DNA of 64,000 nucleotides from Parietichytrium sp. I65-24A (GCA_012862575.1 BLSF01000054.1:62001-126000); one strand, 5' to 3'; positions 41,747-52,479 are shown, counted from the first letter of the stretch. The notes: generated by a model from the letters alone, not told the origin. Made by a program: numbers and translations.

Positions 41747-42282
41747 AAGCGTTTTCGTTGTGGTGAACGGTACTAATTGCAGTACCAGCTATACTTTATT
41801 TTAAGCTACCCTAAAACGAACACCTTACCTGGCTTACTAAACACGGCTACCCTAAACCCGCACCCGGCACCACTAATGCCGCTTACCCCCAGGCTATCAA
41901 TAGTAGACAGACTACTACACAGAGCCCTACTCACCGGTTAGATGTAGTAGTATCATGATGATTTAGTACAAAGAGGCAGCCCAGCAGTGCTACTGTAAGA
42001 GGTAGCGATCACTAGCAGTAACGTTAGTACAATGTGGTCCGAGTCTGTGCCAAGTCAATGTTGTCAATGTGCTCCGAACAAAGTCAATGTGACAAGAGTC
42101 ATGACTGTCATGACACAGCAAACGCAGCAGCACACACATACACAAATAGAGAGAGCGCGCGAGAGAAAGAGAGCAGGAATTGAAAGAGAGAGCAGGGAAT
42201 AGAGATAGAGAGGTGTGTGTTTCGTTTCGTTTTGTTTTGTTTTGTTTTGATTGGTTTGGTTTAGTTGTGCTTTGCGCAGGTG

Positions 42283-43722
42283 ATGGACGTCGTCCGAGAA
42301 GCGTTGGAAGTGGGTGCTGTGGGCAACCGGCTGGCAGCGATCCATTGCGATGACGGGACGGAAGATGTGGAGCTGGAGAAGGAGGTGGAGTTTATGAATT
42401 GGTTGAAAAGGCACGGCGCGAAATTGGACAAGATGGTGTGGCCTTCGCGTGACACGGTTGGAGGAGTGCGCGGGGTCGTAGCGGCAGATGACATCAACCC
42501 GGGAGAACTCATGTTTGAGATTCCCGTGTCGCTCATGATTCACCCAGCGGTGTGCTATAAGAGCCCAGAGTTGCAAGATATCTATGCGAAGAATCGCAGA
42601 TATTTCTCCGCGGACGACGACCTTGTAATTGTACTTTTCCTCATGCACGAGACTGTCAGAGGCAAAGAATCATTCTACGCTCCATACATACAGATTCTTC
42701 CTCGTCCTGGGTCGATTTCGGACTGGACCGCGGAAGAGTTAGCCGAGCTGCAAGACCGTAACCTTGTCGGAGAAGCGCGCCGGAGACCTATTCAGATGGA
42801 GCGCCTGTACGAGCAGATCATGGGTTTGTGCCACGCAGAGGCCCCGGAAAGGTTCCCGAGGGAGGTTTACACGTTAGATTTATTTTGCTGGGCTTGGATG
42901 GTGATTCAGTCCAGGGCTTTCGGCAGTCGTCTGCCATGGACCGCACTGGTCCCTTTTGCTGACATGCTCAATCATCGCAATCAGCAGAGCAAATACCAGC
43001 TGGCCCGGCCAAAGACGTCTCCTGAAGACAAGGTAGGGAAAGGTGGAATTAGCGCGCCAAATCAGCACACGGTTCGAATCTCCTCTCCCACTTCGGCTGT
43101 AGAGGGCATGTCCTTCAGCATGTTCCCGACCGGCTCGAATGCGTTCCAGCGCGGCGAGGAGGTTTTCAACAGCTATGGGCGGCGATCTAACCGTTTCTTG
43201 CTCCTCGAATACGGATTTTGCCTCCCTGACAATGAGTGGGATAGCTATGGGTTGGTCTTGAGGGTCGACAAGGAGTCCGGCAGCTACAGGTGCAAGTGTG
43301 ATATGCTCAGAAGCTTGAACATCAGCACCGTCAAGATCTTCAAGCTGGAAAAGTCCAAAGTAAACGCAGAAGCACTCGCTTTTTTGCGAGTCGCCAACTT
43401 GCCCGAGGACGATGTCAAACTCATTTCTGAGACGAAGGAAGAGCCGACTTCTGATCCGGTGCATGCCTCCAGCAAACTCCGCGCGATTTGGCGTCATCCG
43501 TTGTCTATGGAGCACGAGAAGCTCGTCTGGAGCGAGTTTAAGGCGATCATTGAACGTGAAATCGCAGCCCAGGACTCTACTCTTGAGGAAGACATTGCCT
43601 TATTGCAATCTGATCCGGACCTTGCACCTCGACTTCGCGCAGCTCTTTTGTATAGAATTGGCCGCAAAGAAATTCTTGCCAGCCAGCTTGAGATTTGCAG
43701 CACTGAAATTGCAAAACCTTAA
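42283..43722 (+). CDS. SET-domain protein methyltransferase, Rubisco-LSMT/SETD3 type
   Basis: 479 residues from ATG 42283. Family members transfer methyl groups from S-adenosylmethionine to lysine or histidine of non-histone proteins such as Rubisco, aldolase or actin. Visible features are an N-terminal SET start (FMNWLKRHGAKLDK, then RGVVAADDINPGELMFEIP), the large iSET insertion typical of the group, the FADMLNHRNQQS motif (SAM and catalytic region) and EVFNSYGRRSNRFLLLEYGF (the Asn-Tyr-Gly SET motif). A C-terminal helical substrate-binding domain follows. No transit peptide is obvious, so the plastid Rubisco role is not implied. The substrate cannot be read from sequence. CAG sits immediately before GTG-ATG, so a spliced 5' UTR is possible. 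Confidence 0.85.
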   Translation: MDVVREALEVGAVGNRLAAIHCDDGTEDVELEKEVEFMNWLKRHGAKLDKMVWPSRDTVGGVRGVVAADDINPGELMFEIPVSLMIHPAVCYKSPELQDIYAKNRRYFSADDDLVIVLFLMHETVRGKESFYAPYIQILPRPGSISDWTAEELAELQDRNLVGEARRRPIQMERLYEQIMGLCHAEAPERFPREVYTLDLFCWAWMVIQSRAFGSRLPWTALVPFADMLNHRNQQSKYQLARPKTSPEDKVGKGGISAPNQHTVRISSPTSAVEGMSFSMFPTGSNAFQRGEEVFNSYGRRSNRFLLLEYGFCLPDNEWDSYGLVLRVDKESGSYRCKCDMLRSLNISTVKIFKLEKSKVNAEALAFLRVANLPEDDVKLISETKEEPTSDPVHASSKLRAIWRHPLSMEHEKLVWSEFKAIIEREIAAQDSTLEEDIALLQSDPDLAPRLRAALLYRIGRKEILASQLEICSTEIAKP

Positions 43723-44605
43723 TACCCCTGTCGTGTAAACTTATCTACATGAAAAATGTACCTGATATTTTGCGAGACCGTGAAATGCAAGCATGCAGCA
43801 GTTCTCTCTGTGCACTCAACACTTGGACCTGTCAGCCTCTGGCAAGCCTAATAGCGAACCCTTTCTCTCCAGCTACTAGTAGCATCGAAACGAGACTGAT
43901 TTCTCTCTCCTCTCTTTTCCGATCCTTCCTAGTGGCCAGATCCTCTTTGCTTCTCTGTATCAGAATAATCAGAATGGCTGCTTTCACTCTCAACAGTGCG
44001 GCGCGAAAAGAAGAGAGATGCGCGATACTAGTACCTTGTGTCATGTGACAGCTCAAGTTCGCCATCCATCAACCATCGATCTTTTTTCAAGGTACAGTGT
44101 GCCATCTGACAAGAACCTCCAAAACAAGAGGGACCAAAACCAGAAGAGTAAAGTCACAGTCCATCCATGCCTCCAATCAATCAAGATCATCAATCCAAAG
44201 TCAATTTTTGCATACAGCAATTTGATTGAAGATTGACTGTGAAACCAATCAAAAGCTACCCTCTACTACCACATTCCCAATAATTAATTCACATCAATAC
44301 TTCAACGATTAGGCAACCGCTTAGCAAAGTTGCCATCCACCTACCCCAAGCGAACGCGTACGTATGTATGTACGGAGGTCCTCGCGTGCTGAATCTATCT
44401 TGGCAAGCATTGCTATCCGACTGTTGCATTCTGTTACGGTCGAGTACCGTAAATCGTACGTGGGACATATTCGCCGTAGGTCGTAGGACTTTGGAGGTTG
44501 GGAGGACGCCAAAGTAGTTGCGCTTGAGAAGTAGAAGGAGAAGTAGAAGGAGAAGGAGACCGACCGAAAGAGGACAAGTATAGAGGAGCGTGAAGGAAAG
44601 AGGAG
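43723..44605. other. Spacer, no gene seen
   Basis: AT-rich non-coding sequence. A purine-rich AAGGAGAAG tract at 44525-44565 precedes the small membrane-protein frame. Confidence 0.6.
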
Positions 44606-44785
44606 ATGGCTTTGCGGCCGGAGCAGGCGCTGCTTGTGCGGTTGTTATTTGTGGTCGGTTTCGTGGCCTTGTTCTTCGTGCATAACGCGGAGATTCACGT
44701 GGCGGCGCTACTGCTACCGAGCCTCACGGTGTTCTTCATCCTGATATGCGTCTACTACGCCTGGTTTGTCAACCGCGGCTTTTAA
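44606..44785 (+). CDS. 59-residue two-helix membrane microprotein
   Basis: A short frame from ATG 44606 to TAA 44785. After MALRPEQALLVRL it has two hydrophobic segments, LLFVVGFVALFFV and a second of about 20 residues containing LLPSLTVFFILICVYY, separated by a short polar turn (HNAEIH). It ends AWFVNRGF. The codons are GC-rich at third positions, like neighbouring genes and unlike the AT-rich spacer, and a purine-rich leader precedes the ATG. The size and layout resemble small ER or vacuolar subunits (OST, DPM, GPI-transferase or V-ATPase accessory subunits), but I cannot assign it to any of them. Confidence 0.6.
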   Translation: MALRPEQALLVRLLFVVGFVALFFVHNAEIHVAALLLPSLTVFFILICVYYAWFVNRGF

Positions 44786-45342
44786 TTTGAACGCGTGAAA
44801 GATAACGTAGAGAGGCGGCGGCGGACTCTCGTGGCATTGATTGGAAGGAGAAGAGTGAGAAGTTCTGATGCTGGATTTTTGAGAATGCGAGATGTCCAGT
44901 GCGTCGCTGTAGTTGAGCAAGTGAGATGTCCTGGGCAGCGTGCGACGCCTTCTTGCGCGCTGGACAGTTGTTAGTTTTGGTTCACATACCTTTTCTGCTT
45001 TAAAAGATATGGTACTATGTTTTGCAGATCCTGCTTGAATGGAATGGAATGTACTGTTAGAAATATGGATGTCCGTCTAGAGCTGCTCAGCCTCCCCCCC
45101 CCCCATCCCTCCCCACTCTTTCCTCTTGGCCTGGTCGTGATAAAAAGTTGAGACGCAAGAAACCGCAAAATTTGTGTTATTTTGATTGACGATTTAATTG
45201 TAAAAAATTAAAAGTGATTGTTTTGCGCTGCTCATTCAACCTGGCTTGGCGAACTCTCCGCACGCAGGCGACGGCCCAGCATCCCCGCCAGATAGAAATA
45301 ATAAAAGGGGGGAGAAATGATCAGTTGCACGTTTGGTCAAGT
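44786..45342. other. Convergent spacer
   Basis: Contains a short poly-C run near 45096-45106. No gene or RNA recognised. Confidence 0.6.
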
Positions 45343-48300
45343 CTACCTCTTCAGCTTGTCGAGGTTGTTCATTATCTTCCGTCGCAGGTTGGGAATGGTT
45401 TTCGGGCTGTACAAATTCTTAGGAACCTCCACCCGAGAGACCACCGTCTCGTAGGTGGGCCCAAAGTACTCCCGATACTCGGACTCGGACTCCGGGATGA
45501 CGTTGGGCAAGGCACCTTCCAGTTCCAGGACAACGGTGGTCAAGTATGCCCAAAGCCTGGCCATGTTGGCCATGTTAGAACCAATTCCGCCCAACAGCAG
45601 CAAAGGCACCTTGAAGTCTCGAACCACCCGGACGCAATCTCCATATCCTCTACAGGTCAAGTTAAACAAACCGTCGCGCTCGCCTGCGAGCAGTTTCCCA
45701 CCACATTGCATGACGACCACATCGGGATTGAAGACCGTGCGAGCTTTCCCCACGATGGAACGGAACATTGGTCCGAACGCGGCGTCGTCGACACCAGGGT
45801 CCAAAGGCACATTTACAGTGTACGCCTCCCCGTCGTCTGCTCCTGTGTCGGCGACATCTCCCGTACATGGGAACTCTGGATCATCTGGGTTGGGCTTGAT
45901 GTGGAACGAGATGCAGAGAACCCTCGAGGTCGTGTAAAAGGCTTGTTCGACAGCGTCGGTATGCACGCCACTAAGATTAATGTACAGGACTCGCGGAAAG
46001 CGCTGCAAAAGCTCGAGGATTGCGAGCACGGTATCATTCACAAAGCAACCGCTATGTGCCGAACTCGACCGAGCATGGCTCATTCCTCCATACCAGTTGA
46101 TCGCAACATTCACATCTCCGTAGCACAATCGTGCTGCGCAGCCTAAGCTTCCAGTCGTGTACATTCTGCAATAGTCCAGCACTCCGGGAAACACCGCGAA
46201 ACTGGATTTGGATGCGTCCAGGGTAAGATTGAACCTTTGAAAGAGCTCATCAACCTTTGCAGAGACCTCTTTCTCTTCCGGACCCTCTCGGTTCTTTTGC
46301 GCTGCGCCACCGATGCTCCAGGAAAAATTCTTGTTTGCCATACGCTGAGCGGTCGCCAAAAGCTCTAGGTATGCGTCAGAATGAAACTGGCCCAAATCTG
46401 TTCTGGTGGTCAACCTCGGGTGGAGCGGCTCAATGAAGGCTGGGTAATATCCGTAACTACAGATCAAGCTGTGCGCCAACTTGGCGCGAAAAGGCCTAAA
46501 TGGGTGATCCCTCGAGTGGTCAAACACTGAGAGCTCTGGATCGTGATAGTACACCACTTTTATTCCCGGAGGAGGATACAATTCTATCTGCGGGCGACGC
46601 AAAGGTGTCGCCACCTTGACCTCTTCTTCTGGAACAGCTACTTTCTCTTCAAGGCTGGCATCTTGCGGGATCGTGATCTTCGCAGGAGGTTTTTCTTCTT
46701 TCGGGGCCTGCTCCTGCTCCTCCGCGGGTGCATCTGGCTCGACTTTTGTGTCCTCCTCAACCACTTGCGATTCTTCTTGTTCTCCTGCTTTTGTCTCGCC
46801 TTCAAGCCGAGGCTTTTGCGTTGTAATTTCTTCAGAAACCTCATCTCCTTCGTCGTCCCGCTTGCGCTTGGCGCTGCCCTCTGCGCTCTGTTCGCCGTCG
46901 GCTGTTGTATTTGCTTCTACACTCTCTATAGCTTCTTCGGTCTTCGTGGTCTCACTCTCTTTCTTCTCATCCTTGACGTCAATATCCACTTCCATCTCGG
47001 TTGATTGTTTTATTTGCTGCTCATTCTCCGCTTCTCCATCGACTTTTGCGCTACCAAAAGCGTCAACAGCAGGTGAAGAACTCTCCTGAGCTGCCTGGGT
47101 GGTAGAGGTTTCCTCCTCCATCTTCACAGCTTTGTCGCCAGCAGTCGTTCCTTCAGTCTCTGTTTGGGGCACCTCTTCGTCATCTACCCTCTCGGACAGA
47201 GATGCGCCACTCTCTTTCACAACAGCCTCTTCCTTGGCGTCTAAGCCTTCGGAGTTCTCTTTTGCATCAGCCACGGCACCATCTGAAAGGTTGCTTTCAC
47301 TTGGTATGGCTACCTCACCTTGATCTGTGGTCTCCGGTCCTCCGCTCTTTTCATTTGGAGTTTCATCAGCTTCTGAGCTTACGACAACAGGTGTGGCTTC
47401 GTTCACCACACCAGGAAGTCTAACATTTTCGGCGTTGTCAACGTTTGATGGACTTGTCTCCATCATCTCCTCTTCTGCGTCACCTTCTTGAGTTTTTGCA
47501 GCCAAATCGGAGGCGGGCATGGCCTCCGATTTCTGGTGTTGTTCTGCCTCTTCAACTTCCATATCAGCTGCAGCAGCGGCTGGACCTGGTTCTTCTTTGG
47601 CCTCGACTTCCATGTCCAGTTCGCCATCCTTCACATTTTTGTCCAACGGCGCCGCATCGGACTCCACCTTCTCTGACTCTATCCGGGGATCGGCCTCTTT
47701 CGAGTCTGACTTCTCGGCAAGTTCATCATTGACTGCTGTGGGTTCACCGGCCTCTAACTTGCTCTGTTCGACACTCTCACTCTCGTCTGCTCCGCTCTGC
47801 TTGGTGTCTGGAGATGCCTGATTGGAAACAGCCCCCTTGTCACCTCCCGCTTCTTCGAGAACCTCCTTCGACTCTACATTTCCCACGGTGCCGACATTCG
47901 CATTCGCATTCGCATCGCCATCGACCAAAACTTGGGAGTCGCCTTGTGAAGCCATTTTGCCATCCTCAGGTTCAGCGGCACTCTTGCCATCTTCTTCCGG
48001 AGCGGGCTTAACCTCGGCTTCCGGAGCAGCCTTAACCTCAGCTTCCGGAGCGGCCTTGGCCTCATCCTCTGGAGCGACTTTGGCCTCGACTTCTGGAGCG
48101 GCCTTGGACTCGACTTCTGGAATGGCCTTCGCCTCGCCCTCTTCTGGATCGACTTTGGCTACATCTTCTGGGGCCACTTTGGCATCGCTTTCGGACACCA
48201 TAGTAGCATCGCCCTCGGTAGCTATTTTGGCGTCACCTTCAGAAAAAGTATTGGAATCACCTCCTACCCTATTAGCATCGCATTCAACATCCATTTTCTC

Positions 48301-48483
48301 TTCTCCTTCTGGGGCAGTCTTGACTTGTTCTTCAGGCACTGCATCGGCATTAGGAGCGGCAGCGCCGGTAGTCCCGTGCACATCATCGCCGGACGCATTC
48401 ACTCCATCGCTCTCAACCTTGGCCTCCACGACACCACTCAAATCTCCTAGTTCGGAGCTTGACGCTTCCTGTTTCTGGTCCAT
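45343..48483 (-). CDS. Class I HDAC-like pseudoenzyme with long acidic repeat N-terminus
   Basis: 1046 residues from ATG 48483. Residues 1 to about 630 are low-complexity and acidic, with repeated APE-x-EAK-type octamers (about residues 95-165) and Lys/Glu-rich stretches. Residues about 633-1040 align through their length with class I (RPD3/HDAC1-type) deacetylases: FRPFRAKLAHSL, DAVEQAFYTT, LFNLTCRGYGDCV, REYFGP. The catalytic machinery is replaced. HDAC1 H140-H141 is SH here; the DIDIHHGD zinc loop reads NLSGVHTD, so D176 becomes S and H178 becomes V; ligand D264 is K (CGGKLLAG); and transition-state Y303 is S (GGIGSN). All three zinc ligands are therefore missing, and deacetylase activity is not expected. 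The intact length argues for a structural or regulatory role, perhaps as a partner in a corepressor complex (inference). Confidence 0.9.
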   Translation of the reverse strand: MDQKQEASSSELGDLSGVVEAKVESDGVNASGDDVHGTTGAAAPNADAVPEEQVKTAPEGEEKMDVECDANRVGGDSNTFSEGDAKIATEGDATMVSESDAKVAPEDVAKVDPEEGEAKAIPEVESKAAPEVEAKVAPEDEAKAAPEAEVKAAPEAEVKPAPEEDGKSAAEPEDGKMASQGDSQVLVDGDANANANVGTVGNVESKEVLEEAGGDKGAVSNQASPDTKQSGADESESVEQSKLEAGEPTAVNDELAEKSDSKEADPRIESEKVESDAAPLDKNVKDGELDMEVEAKEEPGPAAAAADMEVEEAEQHQKSEAMPASDLAAKTQEGDAEEEMMETSPSNVDNAENVRLPGVVNEATPVVVSSEADETPNEKSGGPETTDQGEVAIPSESNLSDGAVADAKENSEGLDAKEEAVVKESGASLSERVDDEEVPQTETEGTTAGDKAVKMEEETSTTQAAQESSSPAVDAFGSAKVDGEAENEQQIKQSTEMEVDIDVKDEKKESETTKTEEAIESVEANTTADGEQSAEGSAKRKRDDEGDEVSEEITTQKPRLEGETKAGEQEESQVVEEDTKVEPDAPAEEQEQAPKEEKPPAKITIPQDASLEEKVAVPEEEVKVATPLRRPQIELYPPPGIKVVYYHDPELSVFDHSRDHPFRPFRAKLAHSLICSYGYYPAFIEPLHPRLTTRTDLGQFHSDAYLELLATAQRMANKNFSWSIGGAAQKNREGPEEKEVSAKVDELFQRFNLTLDASKSSFAVFPGVLDYCRMYTTGSLGCAARLCYGDVNVAINWYGGMSHARSSSAHSGCFVNDTVLAILELLQRFPRVLYINLSGVHTDAVEQAFYTTSRVLCISFHIKPNPDDPEFPCTGDVADTGADDGEAYTVNVPLDPGVDDAAFGPMFRSIVGKARTVFNPDVVVMQCGGKLLAGERDGLFNLTCRGYGDCVRVVRDFKVPLLLLGGIGSNMANMARLWAYLTTVVLELEGALPNVIPESESEYREYFGPTYETVVSRVEVPKNLYSPKTIPNLRRKIMNNLDKLKR

Positions 48484-49994
48484 TTCGGTTCGCCTTCACA
48501 ACCAACCACCTGTGCCGAGCGAATTATGCCAGACAAAAACGCATGTAACGCAGTCTGTCCGCCGGCAACCACGTGTATGCCTTTGCAAGATTGCAAGAAT
48601 ACACACCGATATTAGCCTGCAAGAGTCCGCGGTCAACCTATATATCTATAACCTATGACCTGTATCTCCCTCTCTGTCTCTCTGTCTCTCTGTGTATGTT
48701 GCGTACGTGAGTATGGTGTATATATGTGGATCTATATATATATACTATCTTTCCCCCCTGCAAAACCCTACAATCGCTCAAGCCTGAAGCGCGCCCCGCG
48801 CTCTACGTGCACTCTGCGCAGCCCCACACCAACAGCGCGTACGCCGCCCCAATATTGTGCACCGCAAAACAGCCCTGTGCGCCAAAGTGTCCGCGGCGGG
48901 CGAAACGTGTGGCGGTTGGATCCAGACTGCCTAGCGCGCCGCCCTAGCAAGCCAGCTACGACCCCAGCTCACGCGCTCACACGCTCACGCGGACTGCTAG
49001 CCTCCCCCGCGTCTCCACCCTTCTCCTGCCGCGAGTATGCGCGCGCCTCGAGGTGAGACGACTCTGCGGTGAGACGATTCTTCTTTCTCTGTGTGGGAGA
49101 GCTTGTGAGGAGTGTGAGCAGAAGAAACACTGTGCAGGAAAAAAAAAAAACTGCAAGGAATGGGTCCTATTGAGCCGATAGTGGGGTGGTTAGGGAGGGT
49201 GGTAAGGGTGTTAAGGAGGGGTCTGCGGTGATTTTCTCGACGAGAGCTTGTGAGGGAGAGGCGGGGGGGAAATTAATTGTTAGCGAGAGTAATAATGTAC
49301 CCTACGCCGCTCCCAGACCTGCCAAGCGAGCGTGGCTATTAGCTCTCGAATAGGAGAGCATACTGGACACTCCATGGAATAAAAAATCTTTTTCCCTAAA
49401 TTAATTTTGCTTTTTTTGGTGATTTTTCATCTCATTCTTCTTTCTTTCCCATTTTCGTTGATTGATAAACACGTTCGTTCATCAATCAAAAGCAAAACCA
49501 ATGTGGACGCAAGAGGAACTTGCAACTTCATTATAGTTATGGCAAGCAACAACAGTTAGCTACAAATTTTCTCTGGCCATGGGAATCAAATGGAAGTAGA
49601 ATCACTAATCATCACCGGGTTTGACTGAAAGTATCGCCCTACCCTACTCAAAATCCGGAGTTTCAATCACCTGCATATTGCAGGTCTTCCGGACCCAACG
49701 CTGCGGCCCGGTAGCAGTCAACGGATTCTTGAACACCCTTGGGTGTGACAACGAGCGGTAGCATGCTAGCTTTTCCTGTATACAACGCTATATGACACTC
49801 TCTTCAGAACGTCCCCGACTCTTCGAGTGGAAGGGAGCATACGCAACATCGTTTGAAACGGTCTGTAACGGCTTTCCGAAGAGTGTGTGAGAAGTGTGAC
49901 AAGTGTGACAAGTTTGGGAAGTGTGGCAAGTGTGAGAGTGAGGGTCGCGGCAGCAGCAGGAGAGTGTGTCAAATATATAACAAAGTTGGTGGAG
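48484..49994. other. Divergent intergenic region
   Basis: No gene is supported. It holds a (TCTC/TGTC)n tract at 48665-48693, TATA microsatellite sequence near 48720-48750, a poly-A run at 49140-49150 and GTGACAAGT repeats (49885-49945) just before the five-TM gene. Confidence 0.6.
49885..49945. repeat. Degenerate GTGACAAGT / GTGGCAAGT nonamer tract
   Basis: Imperfect 9-bp units leave the frame open upstream of the ATG at 49995. Being a multiple of three, they mimic an N-terminal extension, which I do not accept as coding because it has no ATG. Confidence 0.7.
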
Positions 49995-51632
49995 ATGGTG
50001 TCGAACGCTTTGGTGGAAGAGGGGTATGAGGTGCCGTATTTCACGGCAGACGGCTCCGTGGAGAGTTTACATGATAATGTGGCGTTCAGGTTCTCGAATG
50101 AGATCATGCTGCCGTCGGAGAATGATGATGACTGGCAGAAGTACTGGTATGGGCTCATCATTGTTCCCTGCTTGATGCTGTTCTTGGTGATAGTATGCGA
50201 GGTCGCGTTTTGCTGTTTGCCTATTTGCAAATGCAAGTGCAGATCAAGAAGAAACCCCAGAAAAGTAGGGTTCGTGTTGTGCTGCATCTTTGCGTTGGCG
50301 TCGATAGCTGTGTGGGCGTTCACGTTCGAGAATAATTTTGTCTTGCGCGATGCCACTGATTCGAGTATCGATGGCATGCAGAGGGTCGCAAACCGAGTAG
50401 ACGCTTGGCTCAAGACGTCTGGCGAGGCTGTCAGTGCTCTTAATAGCTCGCTTCAGGCAGCCAAGAACGCTGAAGACGGGACCTGCTCGCCATACGTCAA
50501 AAGTGCTCTCAAGAAGGCCAATCTCACAGCTTCTTTTGGGAATATCTCTGACACCATAAAAGATCTCCAGGACCAGATGCAAGATGTGGATTCTTCTCTT
50601 TCAAACATAAAGACCGAAACCGGAGAGGCAAAGGAGACACAAGAAACCATCTTGACGGTTTTTACCGCCATCATGATCACTCTCTCCGCGTTGCTTTTCC
50701 TCACCACAACCATCGCCTACCTTGATCTTGGGAGCAGACGGCATGTGGAGTGTAGAAGGCGTGCGGCGAACTGCTCCTTCTCGCTCTCTGTCGCTTTGGG
50801 GCTCGTCCTCATTATGCTTGCAGTGCTCGTCTCTGCAATACTGCATGCACTCTCCGTCGTAGGGTCTGACTTTTGCACCGACCCGGATCAAACTCTCATG
50901 AAGGTTGTTTCGGAGGTATTGAATGCATCTCACCTCGAGCTGGCGACAAACACAAACTACGACGTGCCAGTATGCTCTCCAATCAACGGATGGACTGCGC
51001 TGAATTTCTCCGATAATGACCTGTTGAGGTTGGAGGCTCTGGAAGTGTTGTGCTTCTATCAAACTTGCAAAGGCATGCCGTATTTGGCGGAGGCGGTGGA
51101 CGTGCTTGGGCTTGTGCTTAGCGCAGGACTCCAGGTTTTAAATTCTCTTGCAGAGGGTCTCCAAAGCATGGGCGAAGATTGCCAGAGCGACTTGGTCCAC
51201 CTGAACTTTACCCTTGCAGATACATTGTCCGGCGTTTTGAATGACGTCGTCAGGGAGTTCAGTTGCGCGAATGTCAATGAGTTGTACACGTCCGTTTTGC
51301 ATAATGCCGTCTGCACCCAGTTCATGACAAATATCGTTCGAAGCTGGAAGCTATTCTTCAGTGGTTCGCTACTGCTGCTGATGGCCGTATGCATGTTCCA
51401 GGCCTTCCGTCTAAGCGAGCCGTATCACGAGCCCTTTAATTCTGCCCAAAACGGACCCCAAGGCACCCATACCACAAGGGACCTGCCTACTGAATCAGAC
51501 CACGCCATTCCAACAGCGCAAGTGGTGTCCGAAGATCAGACCCAGAACTCGGCTTCCGCTCAGAACGTGTTTGTCCAGTTATCGAGAACGGATGACAAAG
51601 ATGAGAGCCAACAAAAGATCGTCAGACTGTAG
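49995..51632 (+). CDS. Five-transmembrane Tweety/prominin-like protein
   Basis: 545 residues from ATG 49995. Five hydrophobic helices are evident: about 52-76 (ending in a CC-x4-CKCKC Cys-rich loop), 91-111, 213-240, 258-283 and 445-470. The loops between helices 2 and 3 (about 100 residues) and 4 and 5 (about 160 residues) are polar, carry several N-glycosylation sequons (NSS, NLT, NIS, NAS, NFS, NFT) and coiled-coil-like stretches, so they are probably extracellular. This 2-2-1 helix pattern with two outer loops is shared by Tweety homologues and prominins, which act at membrane protrusions, in adhesion or in lipid handling. There is no cleavable signal peptide, as in Tweety. The family link rests on topology, not on a diagnostic motif. 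Confidence 0.8.
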   Translation: MVSNALVEEGYEVPYFTADGSVESLHDNVAFRFSNEIMLPSENDDDWQKYWYGLIIVPCLMLFLVIVCEVAFCCLPICKCKCRSRRNPRKVGFVLCCIFALASIAVWAFTFENNFVLRDATDSSIDGMQRVANRVDAWLKTSGEAVSALNSSLQAAKNAEDGTCSPYVKSALKKANLTASFGNISDTIKDLQDQMQDVDSSLSNIKTETGEAKETQETILTVFTAIMITLSALLFLTTTIAYLDLGSRRHVECRRRAANCSFSLSVALGLVLIMLAVLVSAILHALSVVGSDFCTDPDQTLMKVVSEVLNASHLELATNTNYDVPVCSPINGWTALNFSDNDLLRLEALEVLCFYQTCKGMPYLAEAVDVLGLVLSAGLQVLNSLAEGLQSMGEDCQSDLVHLNFTLADTLSGVLNDVVREFSCANVNELYTSVLHNAVCTQFMTNIVRSWKLFFSGSLLLLMAVCMFQAFRLSEPYHEPFNSAQNGPQGTHTTRDLPTESDHAIPTAQVVSEDQTQNSASAQNVFVQLSRTDDKDESQQKIVRL

Positions 51633-52479
51633 TCCCAGCCCGTCCCAACATCCATTCAAGCTTGGTCGAAGTATCGACTGTAGGTCGCAGTGCGCCATGC
51701 GCAATTTACCAAAACCTATCAGAGCAGTGAAATACACGAAAATGTTGCTTTTCTTCATTTTTTCACAGTCAGATTCCCTCCATCCGTCGCGTACACCGCG
51801 TGATCCGGAGGTTCACCATAAACACTGGTCTGCAACCGAATCGTCCTGCGTGAATAGACCCGAGCATGCTTCGAATCCTGAGCAAGATAACCGTGCTGGC
51901 AAGTCAATCAGATTGACGTTTATCGTTGAAGTAATTACTGAACACCGACTTTCAATAATTATTTCAACCACCAAAAATAACCAAAAGCCAAAGCCAAAAC
52001 CAAAACCAAAACTAAATTTGTCAAGCACAAGCCAATCCCCAATGGCATTTCAACAACCAAAGCCAAAACTCAAACCAAAACTCCCCACAGTCTCGAACAA
52101 CACAGGATAGCACATGATAGCACCCACCCCCTGCCACTACGCCAATCCTTAGCCCTCGCCATTACACACCAATGTACCACTACCGTACTTGAGGGTACTT
52201 GCGGGACACAGCGAGCGTCCCCCACACCCACCAAACGAGTCCCAGTCCCCGTCCCCGTCCCAGTCCCAGTCCCAATCCGAGCCCTGCGTACGCGCATCTC
52301 CGCTGTGGCGTCCGCATCTCTCTCTCTCTCCAACAGACGCCACGCCACTCTCTCGCCGCGACCGCGACCGCGAAGTCTCCGCCCGAAAACCGTGCGCTCT
52401 CCCCGTGGGCGAAGCGCAGGGTTGCGAGAGGTATCGTTCGTTCCGTCGCGGCGGCGAACCCCGCTAACTCCGCTGCGAG
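51633..52479. other. Spacer with short tandem repeats
   Basis: Contains an AAGCCAAAACC-type tract (51990-52085) and a GTCCCC/GTCCCA hexamer tract (52239-52275). No gene seen before the GC-rich 5' end of the next one. Confidence 0.6.
52239..52275. repeat. (GTCCCV)n hexamer tract
   Basis: Six tandem GTCCCC/GTCCCA units. A very similar tract lies inside the solenoid-like gene at about 1305-1330. Confidence 0.85.

Larger units (their letters stand above)
39110..42282. other. 3.2-kb divergent intergenic region
   Basis: No intact gene is supported. It holds a GCACAAT/ACATTCC repeat tract (39383-39500), a GC-rich block at 39530-39860, palindromic GTACCGGTAC-type sequence near 40640-40700 and a weak coding-like remnant on the minus strand (41035-41746). 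Confidence 0.55.

Noticed and set aside
42064-42648. Minus-strand frame of 194 codons over the SET gene start
   Set aside because: Antisense to a clear SET protein and rich in low-complexity sequence.
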